Source of the DNA: an uncultured Candidatus Poseidoniales archaeon
Lineage (GTDB): Archaea > Thermoplasmatota > Poseidoniia > Poseidoniales > Poseidoniaceae
Reading direction: 5' to 3'
DNA length: 64,000 bases
NCBI GenBank assembly: GCA_905182185.1
Contig: CAJJAP010000003.1
Coordinates: 33,414-97,413, forward strand
Position 1 is the first letter of the stretch, and each line of letters starts with the position of its first letter. Made by a program: the position numbers and the translations under genes. Of this stretch, positions 8,637 through 17,164 are shown one piece after another. The notes under the pieces were generated by a model that worked only from the letters and a program-made list of their open reading frames with translations, was not told where the DNA came from and did no database searches.

Positions 8637-9920
8637 ATGGACGAAGATGCAGGAGTTGGATTGCTGAACCCATATGCCCAATCCAAAGTCGGAAACGATA
8701 CTATTTTTGGTTGGTGGGCTCGTTTCCAAGAAGCGGTTGCTTCAGGTGCTGATGCAGTAAACGGAACTATTGGCGCACTATTGGAAGACGATGGGTCATT
8801 AGCGATTAATCAAGTCGTAGATGCGGCTGTCCGTCAAGCACCACCGGTTGAGATAGCTGCTTATGCCCCACTCAAAGGATTACCAGCATTTCTAGACCTA
8901 GCCGTTACACTTGCACTCGGGGAAAACCGCACTGAATTAGAAGAGATTGGAATCACCACTACTGCCACTGCTACACCTGGTGGTTCAGGGGCACTATATC
9001 TTGCAGCAGCAAACTTTGCAAATAGAGGTGATAAGGTTCTGCTAAGGGATAGACATTGGGGACCTTACGAGGGATTCCTCAACGGTTGCGGTTTGTCCTA
9101 CACAAATTATCCACTATTACCATCTACAGGTTCGGATTTGCCGTATGTTGATATTGCAGGTTTCAAATCAGAATTGACAAAGTTATGCCAAGTACAAGAC
9201 AAAGTAATGACTTGGCTAAATGATCCTGCTCACAATCCGACAGGTTTGTCGATGACAGCGGATGGAAGAATGGCCTTCTTAGATGCGTTTATGGAAAGTG
9301 CTAACGCCAATGAGAATGTTGGTCACACACTACTCTTAGATGCTGCATACCATCTCTATGCCGATGAACCTCATGGCTGGGCTGAAACTATTATTGAGGC
9401 TCTTAACAATGGAATGCCATGGCCTGAAAATTTATTGATTACAATTGCAGTATCTCTATCAAAATCACATACAATATATGGTTTGAGAACTGGCGCCCTT
9501 GTCAGTTTACACCCGGACTCTGCTGTCACTGAACGGATTGGTACAGTGATGGGAGTGACTGGTCGACAAACTTGGTCAGCAGCACCCCGTATTGCACAAT
9601 ATACCGTTAGCACAATGCATGCAGATGAACAATCTGGTGCAGCATGGGCTAAAGAAAGAGACCGATTGAGAGATCTATTGGTCACTCGCAGAACTGCGCT
9701 AAATGAAGCCTGTTCCAAACTAGGAGTTCCACTCAATCCAACAATGGATGGATTCTTTGCATGGATAGAAAGCGATGACCCTGCTGCACTTGCAGAAGCA
9801 TGTGCAGATCAGGATGTGTACCTAGTTCCACTTACTGGAGGAGTGCGCATTGGCCTATGTGCAGTTCCTCTCTCACAAATACCACGAGTTGCTGAAGCAT
9901 TGGCCAATGCTCTGGCATAG
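8637..9920 (+). CDS. PLP-dependent class I aminotransferase (aromatic/aspartate type)
   Basis: A fold-type I, pyridoxal-phosphate aminotransferase of about 427 residues. Key residues can be placed: ATPGGSGA phosphate-binding turn (near 112-119), NPTG at 200-203, the PLP-ring Asp in LLDAAYH (D235), Schiff-base Lys in SLSKSHTIYG (K276) with a following Arg (R284), and a C-terminal VRIG Arg that typically binds the substrate carboxylate. The arrangement resembles TyrB/AspC-type enzymes acting on aromatic or dicarboxylic amino acids. Cytosolic. It begins a plus-strand run with the following small membrane protein; the downstream gene starts 13 nt after the stop with a strong AGGAGGTGA site. Substrate specificity is not resolved. 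Confidence 0.85.
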   Translation: MDEDAGVGLLNPYAQSKVGNDTIFGWWARFQEAVASGADAVNGTIGALLEDDGSLAINQVVDAAVRQAPPVEIAAYAPLKGLPAFLDLAVTLALGENRTELEEIGITTTATATPGGSGALYLAAANFANRGDKVLLRDRHWGPYEGFLNGCGLSYTNYPLLPSTGSDLPYVDIAGFKSELTKLCQVQDKVMTWLNDPAHNPTGLSMTADGRMAFLDAFMESANANENVGHTLLLDAAYHLYADEPHGWAETIIEALNNGMPWPENLLITIAVSLSKSHTIYGLRTGALVSLHPDSAVTERIGTVMGVTGRQTWSAAPRIAQYTVSTMHADEQSGAAWAKERDRLRDLLVTRRTALNEACSKLGVPLNPTMDGFFAWIESDDPAALAEACADQDVYLVPLTGGVRIGLCAVPLSQIPRVAEALANALA

Positions 9921-9933
9921 AGGAGGTGAATAG

Positions 9934-10311
9934 ATGCGTAACCCACGTGAAAATTTTATTCTTTCAGGAATTATCTGTATTGTTTTTGGAGCGTTCTTTT
10001 CAGTGGCAGGAATATTTACCCTCGCAGGTACAATCGGTATTAGCGGACTGTTATTATTCATCATTGGAATGAGTACCAAAAGTGATTATAGCATGTCAAA
10101 GAAAGAAATCAGAGAATGGCTTCCCAGCAGTGAAGGAATGCCGGAGGCTGGACGAGTGATGTACAGAGTTGACACTACAATTGATAAGCCTATTACGACA
10201 TCAATTCTCTGCGGTTCTTGCGCCCATATCGAAGTGGTAAGTGGAAAAAGACCTCAAACATACACATGTGTTTCATGCGAAAGATTCCTTTGGCTAGATG
10301 AAGAAGAATGA
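9934..10311 (+). CDS. Small membrane protein with C-terminal zinc ribbon
   Basis: A 125-residue protein with two N-terminal hydrophobic helices (about residues 9-28 and 30-46) followed by a soluble part ending in a rubredoxin-like zinc ribbon: CGSC and CVSC pairs about 20 residues apart, then an acidic end. A strong AGGAGGTGA precedes the ATG. It probably sits in the membrane with the zinc knuckle in the cytosol. The function is unknown; small anchored zinc ribbons are common in archaea. Confidence 0.7.
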   Translation: MRNPRENFILSGIICIVFGAFFSVAGIFTLAGTIGISGLLLFIIGMSTKSDYSMSKKEIREWLPSSEGMPEAGRVMYRVDTTIDKPITTSILCGSCAHIEVVSGKRPQTYTCVSCERFLWLDEEE

Positions 10312-10411
10312 GTTATAGATTCAATTGAGAACTTTGTAAACATCTGCAATTGGTGCAAAGTGTACTATTAGCAACCGATTAATTGAAGGCGGTGGTTCAA
10401 TTGCAAAAGTC

Positions 10412-11896
10412 ATGGAAGGGCATGCGCTACTCAATACCGAGCGTCGCATGCTAGGCGTCATCCAAGGTGATCCTGCCAAGAAATGGACTCTCGAAGAGAT
10501 ATTACAAGCGTGTAATTGGCAGGACCAAGCGATTGCCGTTACTGCTGGACATGGCTTAACCAACAAGAAGTTAGCCAAAACAAAAGAAACTTCTTCAATT
10601 CAGATTAGATTAGCTAAAGAAGGTTCTAATGCAATCGCAAATGGATTGTTAGAAGCAAGATTATGGAATTGGATTTGTTCAACCGATGAAGCAACGATGC
10701 AAAATTTACAACAATCTTTTGAACGTCATGAAGCAGGTTCTGGTATTGGTTTGTTGAAGAGATTGGGTGTTAGCCTTGAGGCTGGCAAGTTTGTCGTGGC
10801 AGATGCGGATTCAGTTAATGCTGCAATAACCAAGAGAAGCGAATTCATTGCATTACTTCCGGCTTTAGAACAATCTCTTGATAGCGAGTTATTAGAACAT
10901 TTCAAGAGTCGTCGTAATCTGGTTGAAAGTGTAATTACAACTTCAAGAAAGTGGAATGTTACTATCGCTGGCAATGCAGTAAGTCCGCAACAGTTGCAAG
11001 AGAGCGAGATGGTTAGCGAAATTACTACCGAATTATTACAAAGTGAAAATTGGCGTGACGCCGATTACCGTGCCTTCGATGTAACATTACAGTCCTCTAC
11101 ACCGGCGAGTGGCCGTAGTCATCCAATGCAGGCATTAATTGAGCGCATCCGTAGCACCTTCTTGGAGATGGGCTTCTCAGAAATTGTAGATGATTATGTG
11201 CAGACTGCAGGGTGGAATATGGATGCATTATTTATTCCTCAAGACCACCCAGCAAGAGAGATGCAAGACACATTTTACTTAGACAATCCAGCAGAGATTG
11301 ACATTCCTCAAAATATCCTTGATGCATGGCAGGAAATACATCTCAATGGAGGAGAAACAGGTTCGACCGGTTGGGGAGGAAGTTACTCCAACGAGGTTAG
11401 TAAGCGCGGATTGTTGAGAACTCACACAACGGTTAATACAATTCAGTATCTTTCACGCAATCCAGACAAGGCATGTCGTGTTTTCGCAGTTGACAGAGTA
11501 TTCCGCAAGGAAGCAATAGACAGAACCCACTTACCAGAGTTCCATCAAATAGAAGGGATCATAATGGAAGAAGGGGCTAATTTACAAATGTTAGTCACCA
11601 CTCTCAAAACATTCTATGCCAAGATGGGTTGTCCAGAAGTTAGAGTTCGCCCTGCTTATTTCCCATATACTGAACCAAGCCTAGAAGTCGAGGTAAAGTG
11701 GAAAGGAAATTGGCTCGAATTGGGTGGAGCAGGTATTCTACGCCCTGAAGTAACCGAGCCACTAGGAATCACAACCCCAGTACTAGCTTGGGGAATGGGA
11801 TTAGAACGATTAGCAATGTTGGTTCTAGGACTAGATGATATTCGTCAATTATATATTTCCGATTTGGAATGGCTAAGAAATCAGCCTATTCTTTAA
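10412..11896 (+). CDS. pheS: Phenylalanine-tRNA ligase alpha subunit, archaeal type
   Basis: Alpha subunit of phenylalanyl-tRNA synthetase. At 494 aa it has the archaeal/eukaryal layout: an N-terminal winged-helix-like extension (about 1-100) for tRNA binding and a C-terminal class II catalytic domain. Motif 2 is seen as the VFRKEAIDRTHLPEFHQIEG region, and motif 3 as GMGLERLAML near the end; substrate-pocket FPYTEPS is also present. The beta subunit gene (pheT) is not adjacent and not in this window, so the two are encoded apart. ATG 10412 gives a normal N-terminus. Confidence 0.96.
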   Translation: MEGHALLNTERRMLGVIQGDPAKKWTLEEILQACNWQDQAIAVTAGHGLTNKKLAKTKETSSIQIRLAKEGSNAIANGLLEARLWNWICSTDEATMQNLQQSFERHEAGSGIGLLKRLGVSLEAGKFVVADADSVNAAITKRSEFIALLPALEQSLDSELLEHFKSRRNLVESVITTSRKWNVTIAGNAVSPQQLQESEMVSEITTELLQSENWRDADYRAFDVTLQSSTPASGRSHPMQALIERIRSTFLEMGFSEIVDDYVQTAGWNMDALFIPQDHPAREMQDTFYLDNPAEIDIPQNILDAWQEIHLNGGETGSTGWGGSYSNEVSKRGLLRTHTTVNTIQYLSRNPDKACRVFAVDRVFRKEAIDRTHLPEFHQIEGIIMEEGANLQMLVTTLKTFYAKMGCPEVRVRPAYFPYTEPSLEVEVKWKGNWLELGGAGILRPEVTEPLGITTPVLAWGMGLERLAMLVLGLDDIRQLYISDLEWLRNQPIL

Positions 11897-12053
11897 GATT
11901 ACTGGGTCACCTAAAAGTGACACAAAGATGATTTGAAACGAGTAGAATAATCCTTACTGAAAACACCTTATTTTAGCACCATGTAGCAATTAATACTCAA
12001 GCACACATACCATCATAAAAAACGCTCACAGTAAGCGCTTTTGTAGTTGTTTC

Positions 12054-12061
12054 TTTATATA
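12054..12061 (+). promoter_or_regulatory. TATA-box candidate for the 12.1-13.5 kb operon
   Basis: TTTATATA within a 217-nt intergenic spacer. Transcription would begin about 25 nt downstream, near 12085, leaving a leader of about 30 nt with AAGGGGA just before the ATG at 12114. Inferred from archaeal promoter spacing. Confidence 0.5.
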
Positions 12062-12113
12062 CCATTGAATGCATAAACTTGTGTACAAGAAGGTACAAAA
12101 GGGGAACATAAAT

Positions 12114-12599
12114 ATGGACGATAAAATTAGACAATACGAAGTAAACGGAGACCAGAAATTGACACTACCATTGTTGTCAATACATCAATTAGAGATCGCG
12201 ACAGATGATGAAGCGGTTCAATATGTGAAAGAAGTAATTCATGATGAGCATTCATATGGATATCCATTAGTTGAAATGTACAAAAAGAATGGAATAATCT
12301 TACATCCAATCGATGCTACTAATGCGCATGTGTTATTGATAATTAACAAGCGCTCAGTTTTGAATACACTTGCGATTTTCAATCACGTATACAATCGAAT
12401 TGGTTATAATTTGATAATCGATGGATCAACCGTACTTCGTTCGCCATTTCCTAGTGCCTCAGATGACTCAAAGGAGGAGATGTCCGAACAATTACCACCT
12501 CAAGGTGAATCAAGGGATGAAAGTTCAAAAGAGGACTTTACTCAAAGTGTCAATCCTGAACAACTCAAGACCGATGTTGTTGGTATGGAGGTGGCTTGA
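12114..12599 (+). CDS. Hypothetical protein, first gene of a three-gene operon
   Basis: About 161 residues, not recognised. The first 110 residues look like a compact alpha/beta domain with hydrophobic strands (HVLLIINKRS, GYNLIIDGS). The tail is hydrophilic, rich in Ser, Glu and Gln, and probably disordered. No signal peptide or helices. ATG 12114 is chosen over an upstream ATG (12069) because of the TATA box spacing and AAGGGGA nearby. It overlaps the operon logic of the next two genes: a GGAGGTGG ribosome site for the next gene is embedded in its last codons. Confidence 0.6.
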   Translation: MDDKIRQYEVNGDQKLTLPLLSIHQLEIATDDEAVQYVKEVIHDEHSYGYPLVEMYKKNGIILHPIDATNAHVLLIINKRSVLNTLAIFNHVYNRIGYNLIIDGSTVLRSPFPSASDDSKEEMSEQLPPQGESRDESSKEDFTQSVNPEQLKTDVVGMEVA

Positions 12600-12926
12600 A
12601 TGTGGTTATATGTTTCTGGCGGCTTCTTGTCGATAGTAGCACACCGAGATAGACCTGAATGTTTGCTCGTACGTGCCCGGCATCCTGACCATATCGGTGA
12701 ACTCTTTCCTGATGTTGATATGACTATCATGCCGTCTGCAGACTATCCATTCCGTGTTGTTTTGAACCGAATGCTAGTTCAACGCGCAGTTGGACGATAT
12801 ATCATGCAAATGGACTATGATAATTTCAAGAGCAGTGTTACCGATGATGACTACCACGATGCATGTATGTCAGTATGGAATACTATGTTCCTATATGGTG
12901 AGAATCATCGACAAGGAGGTCTTTGA
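12600..12926 (+). CDS. Conserved hypothetical protein of about 108 aa
   Basis: Begins MWLYVSGGFLSIVAHRD and continues with LLVRAR, ADYPFRVVL and YHDACMSVW. From memory this pattern (a W/F start, HRD, LVRAR, DYPYRV, then a YHDA-xx-VW end) matches a widespread small bacterial hypothetical family of unknown function. It starts immediately after the previous stop, with GGAGGTGG upstream, and is itself directly followed by the phosphatase gene, so the three are almost certainly one transcript. The bacterial resemblance suggests possible transfer. Confidence 0.6.
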   Translation: MWLYVSGGFLSIVAHRDRPECLLVRARHPDHIGELFPDVDMTIMPSADYPFRVVLNRMLVQRAVGRYIMQMDYDNFKSSVTDDDYHDACMSVWNTMFLYGENHRQGGL

Positions 12927-13484
12927 ATGCGTAATAGCACCTCTCACCCCCTAAAGGTAAATTGGATCCCCATAGAAGGTGATAATGGCAGAATTGGAAT
13001 AACTCTCTGCCCAGGTAAGTATCAGCCAGTGTCATGGACAGGTGGTTGGGACCGGCAACTTTCTATTGATGTTGCAACTCTGGTAGAATTGAAAACTGAC
13101 CGCCTTATTAGTCTAATAACAGATGAAGATATGGAACTGTTACGCGTAACTGAACTTCCTCAAGTGATTACTGAACAAGGTATGGCTTGGGACCATCTGC
13201 CCCTTGAAGATACTACGGTCCCTACTAGAGCATGGTTAGAAGCAGCTAAACCGGTATTCAGTTCACTACTGACAAGTATTCCCGAAGGGGAGAATGTAGT
13301 GGTTCACTGTATGGGTGGATTGAGCCGTGCTGGAACTTTTATTTCGATTTACCTTTGGTTACGAGGTTCATCTATGAAAGATGCCATCTCAAGAGTTCGT
13401 ACAGAAAGAGATTCCAGAGCAATTAACCTGGAGCAAGAGGATTTTTTGCATCGTCTTGAGCAAACTGGCTACAGCGTTGAGTAA
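12927..13484 (+). CDS. Dual-specificity-type Cys phosphatase
   Basis: Carries the Cys-based phosphatase signature HCMGGLSRAG (catalytic C128, R134) and an upstream PLEDTTVP loop in which D95 is a good general-acid candidate, as in dual-specificity and CDKN3-like phosphatases. These remove phosphate from Ser/Thr/Tyr residues or other phosphoesters. The protein is 185 aa, soluble and complete. It starts one base after the preceding stop with AAGGAGGT upstream. No kinase is encoded alongside, so the target is unknown; the two small conserved upstream genes are possible partners. Confidence 0.85.
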   Translation: MRNSTSHPLKVNWIPIEGDNGRIGITLCPGKYQPVSWTGGWDRQLSIDVATLVELKTDRLISLITDEDMELLRVTELPQVITEQGMAWDHLPLEDTTVPTRAWLEAAKPVFSSLLTSIPEGENVVVHCMGGLSRAGTFISIYLWLRGSSMKDAISRVRTERDSRAINLEQEDFLHRLEQTGYSVE

Positions 13485-13533
13485 TTTAAATAATGTGACA
13501 AGTTCAATAAACTAAACCGATTTAAGGTTATTT

Positions 13534-15348
13534 ATGCAGACGCATGTTTCTTCTTGGGAAGAGCTTCCTGAAGGGGAATGGCTCGACAATGATGAAGAAG
13601 GAACTAATTGGTATCTTGCCAATGATGGAACTCATTGGCATTCGACAGAGAACGGTTTCACTGTATGGAAAGGGGATGAAACGGAATCTCAAGTTGGCGC
13701 CAAAGCATACGATGACGAAATGTATGATGGCGATGACGAAGACGATGAAGATGAAGAATTCACTCACACGCTTCCATCCCCGCGGATTGGTGTTGGTACT
13801 GCACTTATTGGAATCGTTATTGCGCTTGCAGTCATTGGCTGGACCACAGGATTTGCAATACCAGCGAACGATGAAAATCTCGTCATGTATGGTGAAAATA
13901 GTGCTGATTTCGTCAAAGAAAACCAAATTCTAATAGACGGTTTAGAGAACGTTCAAACCCTCAATACCCTAACTATTGTTTTGGCTGGAGGAATGGTGAT
14001 AGTTTCTGCTTTGAGTTTCTTCAGAAAATCACCATGGTGGGGCCTTTCAGTGGCTAATTTATCGCTCGTTACAGTTCTTATTATGGCGACCTACACTGCT
14101 TTTTCTGCGGAAAAAGAGTGGGTGGGAGCATGTAATCCACAAGTGGTGTATTGCTACCTAAGTATTATGCCCTCGCTAAGCGATATGGATGCAATATATC
14201 CAGCGGTTTTGAGTGCTGTAGGTTTACTGATTATTGTCAACAATTCGTTTAAATCCTGGGCGGATTTTGATCCGGATGAGGAAGAAGAGAGGTTAAGTCT
14301 CTATCTTCTGTTCACCGACAAATCACTAAAACTGGGTTTCTTTCCAGCACTGACAGGTGTTTTGATGGCACTTTCTGTGTTGGCGTGGACCAGCTTTGTA
14401 TCAATACAGAATACTGGTAACACACTTGGTTCAACCGAATATGGAGCCTATTTGCCTGATGCCTTGGTCCCGATTTTGGAATCCATTCAAACGCTCAATC
14501 AAATGGCTTTAGGTCTAGCCATTATTGTCTTGTTAATTTCTATTCTTACAGCAATCAAAAAAACACCTTGGTGGTTGCTACCTACATCATGTCTTTCTTT
14601 GATTTGTTTGCTTCTATTTACTGCCCAAAAAAGCACCACCTTGGACATGACCAATATCGTCATCCAAGATGCCTTTTATTCTGCTAGTTGCGGCCTCCTC
14701 GCCTTGGTAGTGATTGCAATAAGTACTGGCCGTACTCTAATGGATGCCGATTGGGAGGAATACGCTGATGTCAGTGATTCAATATCCTCTGATTACAGTA
14801 CCGGTAAAGATTTTGATTACTTTGACGATGAAGGAGACGACGAATGGCGCGGTAAAGTGAAAACTGTCGTTCTTTCAAGTATGCTTCTCCTCGCAGGGCT
14901 TGGAATATTTGCAACATATCAATACGCATCAGATGATCTATACAAAGGTCCTGAATTTCAAATCCGTGATGCTGTGGGTAATATTACCAATGAGTCAGAT
15001 GATGTTCTGGTTGTTGTCGACCTAGTGGATAGGTCGACAATGTATAGAATACACTTTCTCAACATTGAGATTCAAATCAATGAAGGAGAGTGGGTTCGAT
15101 GTGGATATGAACAGTTTGCCGATGCGCCCGGCAGTAGGTGCATCTTTGATTTCCTCGAAATCTTCGATGATAACAAGTTGACTGCTCAAGAAAGCATCAT
15201 GATTTCGGAATACGGAAACCTATGCAATGGTGAACCTGACGAGGTATGCAAAGTTACCGTAAAAATGACCTATGCTTACGATGAGCAAGAAGATTACGCT
15301 GGACCTCAGGTTTTGCCAGTTTTAAATGTTAACGCAGTATCTGAGTAG
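13534..15348 (+). CDS. Multi-pass membrane protein with N-terminal aromatic WW-like motif
   Basis: A 604-residue protein, family not recognised. Residues 1-55 hold a Trp-rich acidic motif (EGEWLDNDEEGTNWYLANDG, then THWHSTENGF) resembling motifs at the tails of two surface proteins near 48 and 51 kb. A run of Asp/Glu follows. Two similar blocks, each with about four transmembrane helices, come next (about 85-240 and 265-400); both contain TGFAIP/TSFVSI-like loops, a NVQTLN/ESIQTLN segment and a KSPWW/KTPWW turn, so they look like an internal duplication. After a second acidic linker there is one more helix (about 445-465) and a C-terminal extracytoplasmic domain with four Cys. A structural or sensory role is possible. 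Confidence 0.65.
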   Translation: MQTHVSSWEELPEGEWLDNDEEGTNWYLANDGTHWHSTENGFTVWKGDETESQVGAKAYDDEMYDGDDEDDEDEEFTHTLPSPRIGVGTALIGIVIALAVIGWTTGFAIPANDENLVMYGENSADFVKENQILIDGLENVQTLNTLTIVLAGGMVIVSALSFFRKSPWWGLSVANLSLVTVLIMATYTAFSAEKEWVGACNPQVVYCYLSIMPSLSDMDAIYPAVLSAVGLLIIVNNSFKSWADFDPDEEEERLSLYLLFTDKSLKLGFFPALTGVLMALSVLAWTSFVSIQNTGNTLGSTEYGAYLPDALVPILESIQTLNQMALGLAIIVLLISILTAIKKTPWWLLPTSCLSLICLLLFTAQKSTTLDMTNIVIQDAFYSASCGLLALVVIAISTGRTLMDADWEEYADVSDSISSDYSTGKDFDYFDDEGDDEWRGKVKTVVLSSMLLLAGLGIFATYQYASDDLYKGPEFQIRDAVGNITNESDDVLVVVDLVDRSTMYRIHFLNIEIQINEGEWVRCGYEQFADAPGSRCIFDFLEIFDDNKLTAQESIMISEYGNLCNGEPDEVCKVTVKMTYAYDEQEDYAGPQVLPVLNVNAVSE

Positions 15349-15409
15349 CCGATAAGTGAGTCAAATACCAAGGAAAGGACAATCTTTCTGCACGATATTT
15401 AGCAGGGAA

Positions 15410-15482
15410 TGGACGTTAGGGGATTTGAACCCCTGACATCTTCGTTGCAAACGAAGCACTCTTCCAACTGAGCTAAACGCCC
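15410..15482 (-). tRNA. tRNA-Ala (anticodon TGC)
   Basis: On the minus strand: acceptor GGGCGTT paired with AACGTCC, D-arm GCTCAGTTGGAAGAGTGC, anticodon stem CTTCG/CGAAG with loop TTTGCAA (anticodon TGC), T-arm with TTCAAAT loop, discriminator A. No intron and no encoded CCA. Confidence 0.94.
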
Positions 15483-15571
15483 CTGTAATTCAACCTGTGA
15501 GCGCTTCCCTTTTGAGCCTTCACATTCAACATAGTACTTTTAGCAGCACAATAATTGACAATTGTCAACTA

Positions 15572-16873
15572 TTAGACAAGATCAATGGTTGCATCTCTAT
15601 CCGGACCTACACCAATACTTGTGCAAGGAACTCCCATCAAAGACTCAAGTTTGGAGATATAATTCTGTGCTGCTGCTGGAAGTGCCTTGAACCCAATTCC
15701 ATCAGAATTGGCCTTCTTTGCAATCTCCAACCATTCACTCAAAGAATGACCTGGGAATCCCGGCATTGAGATGTAAATCGGTTTGCATCTTGCGATTGCA
15801 CTTGCAGAAGATGGCATTTCTAGAATCTCTTTGCCATCTAATTCGTATGCTACACAGATTTTTATTTCTTCAAGTCCCCCTAAAACATCTAACTTTGTTA
15901 AGGCAATTCCTGTGAAACCATTGATTCGGTTAGCGTGGCGCATTACCACCATGTCAAACCAACCACAGCGTCTCTTTCGCCCTGTAGTTGTACCAAATTC
16001 GTGACCCACTGTACCGAGGTGGTCACCATCTTCATCTTCTAATTCAGTAGGCATTGCACCGTGACCAACTCGAGTGATATAGGCCTTAGTGATTCCAATT
16101 ACCTCGTTGACATGGCCAGGATGAATTCCAGCGCCATGTGAAGCATTTCCTCTTGATGTGACCGAGGAAGTGACAAAGGGATATGTTCCTTGGTCAATAT
16201 CCAATAAACAACCTTGGGCCCCTTCCAGAATAATGTGCTCGCCTAACTTCAGAGCATTGTCGATCATTAGACCAGTATTACCGATTGAACCATCGTAATT
16301 ATCCCAGATCCAGTTAACATCTGCACTCAATGATTCTTCGCTGACCCTCTCTTCGGAACCTGCTGCTTGAAGAGATGCATTCATTCTCGCTACAGTTGAG
16401 GTGATCCATTGAGCATCGTTAATGAGTTCACTGAGGTCTCCAAAACGAATACCGATTCTGTTGATTTTATCTGCATATGTTGGACCAATTCCTCTACCAG
16501 TAGTTCCAATCTTGCTGTCTAGGCTGTCCATGAATCTATGATATGGAAGGATAATGTGAGCCCTTTCACTGACATATAATCTGTCACCTCTTGGGTCTTC
16601 ACCTGTCGAGTGTTTCCAATCGGTGAGTTCCTTATCGAGGACCCATGGGTCAACAACCATTCCATCTCCTAGAACAAGATTACACTCTTTTCGCGTAATT
16701 CCACTTGGTAATAAATGGAACTTTAGCACTTGATCTCCTATGACAACTGTATGGCCTGCGTTATTGCCTCCTTGGAATCTTACAACCCAAGAAGCCTGTT
16801 CGGCAAGGCGGTCAACTAGCTTTCCTTTTCCTTCATCGCCCCATTGGGCACCTAGAATGACTGTTGCTGGCAT
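15572..16873 (-). CDS. purA: Adenylosuccinate synthetase
   Basis: Makes adenylosuccinate from IMP, aspartate and GTP, the first committed step to AMP, in the cytosol. The protein opens with GAQWGDEGKGKLVD, the GTP-binding loop with the catalytic Asp, followed by GGNNAGHTV with the catalytic His, TTGRGIGP, ILEGAQG and the TTGRKRRCGW base-recognition region. Length 433 aa is normal. It is transcribed away from tfb across an AT-rich spacer of about 290 bp. Confidence 0.97.
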   Translation of the reverse strand: MPATVILGAQWGDEGKGKLVDRLAEQASWVVRFQGGNNAGHTVVIGDQVLKFHLLPSGITRKECNLVLGDGMVVDPWVLDKELTDWKHSTGEDPRGDRLYVSERAHIILPYHRFMDSLDSKIGTTGRGIGPTYADKINRIGIRFGDLSELINDAQWITSTVARMNASLQAAGSEERVSEESLSADVNWIWDNYDGSIGNTGLMIDNALKLGEHIILEGAQGCLLDIDQGTYPFVTSSVTSRGNASHGAGIHPGHVNEVIGITKAYITRVGHGAMPTELEDEDGDHLGTVGHEFGTTTGRKRRCGWFDMVVMRHANRINGFTGIALTKLDVLGGLEEIKICVAYELDGKEILEMPSSASAIARCKPIYISMPGFPGHSLSEWLEIAKKANSDGIGFKALPAAAQNYISKLESLMGVPCTSIGVGPDRDATIDLV

Positions 16874-16944
16874 TAGAGTCTCCTCAACTTGCGGGGAAGG
16901 CTGACCGTCTTTGAACTATATCCTTGTAATCTCTAGATTTTTGT

Positions 16945-17061
16945 GCTAAAAGTATCAATTATTTCTTGCTAAAAAAACGATTAATTATTACTGTAAACAA
17001 AAAATATAACCTTAGTTTATTAACTGTAGAACAAAGAAACTATTGTATTCGCTAAAAGTAT
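16945..17061. repeat. 11-bp direct repeat in the purA-tfb intergenic region
   Basis: GCTAAAAGTAT occurs at 16945-16955 and again at 17051-17061, 106 bp apart, in the divergent spacer between purA and tfb. A third partial match (GCTAAAAA) lies between them near 16969. The spacing and position suggest a possible regulator-binding pair; AT-richness makes chance plausible. The rest of the spacer (16874-17164) shows only the TATA element. Confidence 0.4.
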
Positions 17062-17119
17062 ATTTTAGGCCTAGATGGCTGTAAGCACATCATTATTGTT
17101 TAGAAAATCCAACGAGGAG

Positions 17120-17127
17120 TTTATATA
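17120..17127 (+). promoter_or_regulatory. TATA box of the tfb gene
   Basis: TTTATATA preceded by a purine-rich AACGAGGAG stretch that could act as a BRE. Its centre lies about 41 nt before the chosen ATG, predicting a very short leader. Inferred from archaeal promoter architecture. Confidence 0.55.
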
Positions 17128-17164
17128 AGGCGGCGTTTACTAGTTAACCAAGAGTTGAGAAGTG

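Noticed and set aside
12001..12050. Hairpin ACGCT...AGCG as terminator of pheS
   Set aside because: The stem is only four base pairs and the following T-run is short; not supportable.
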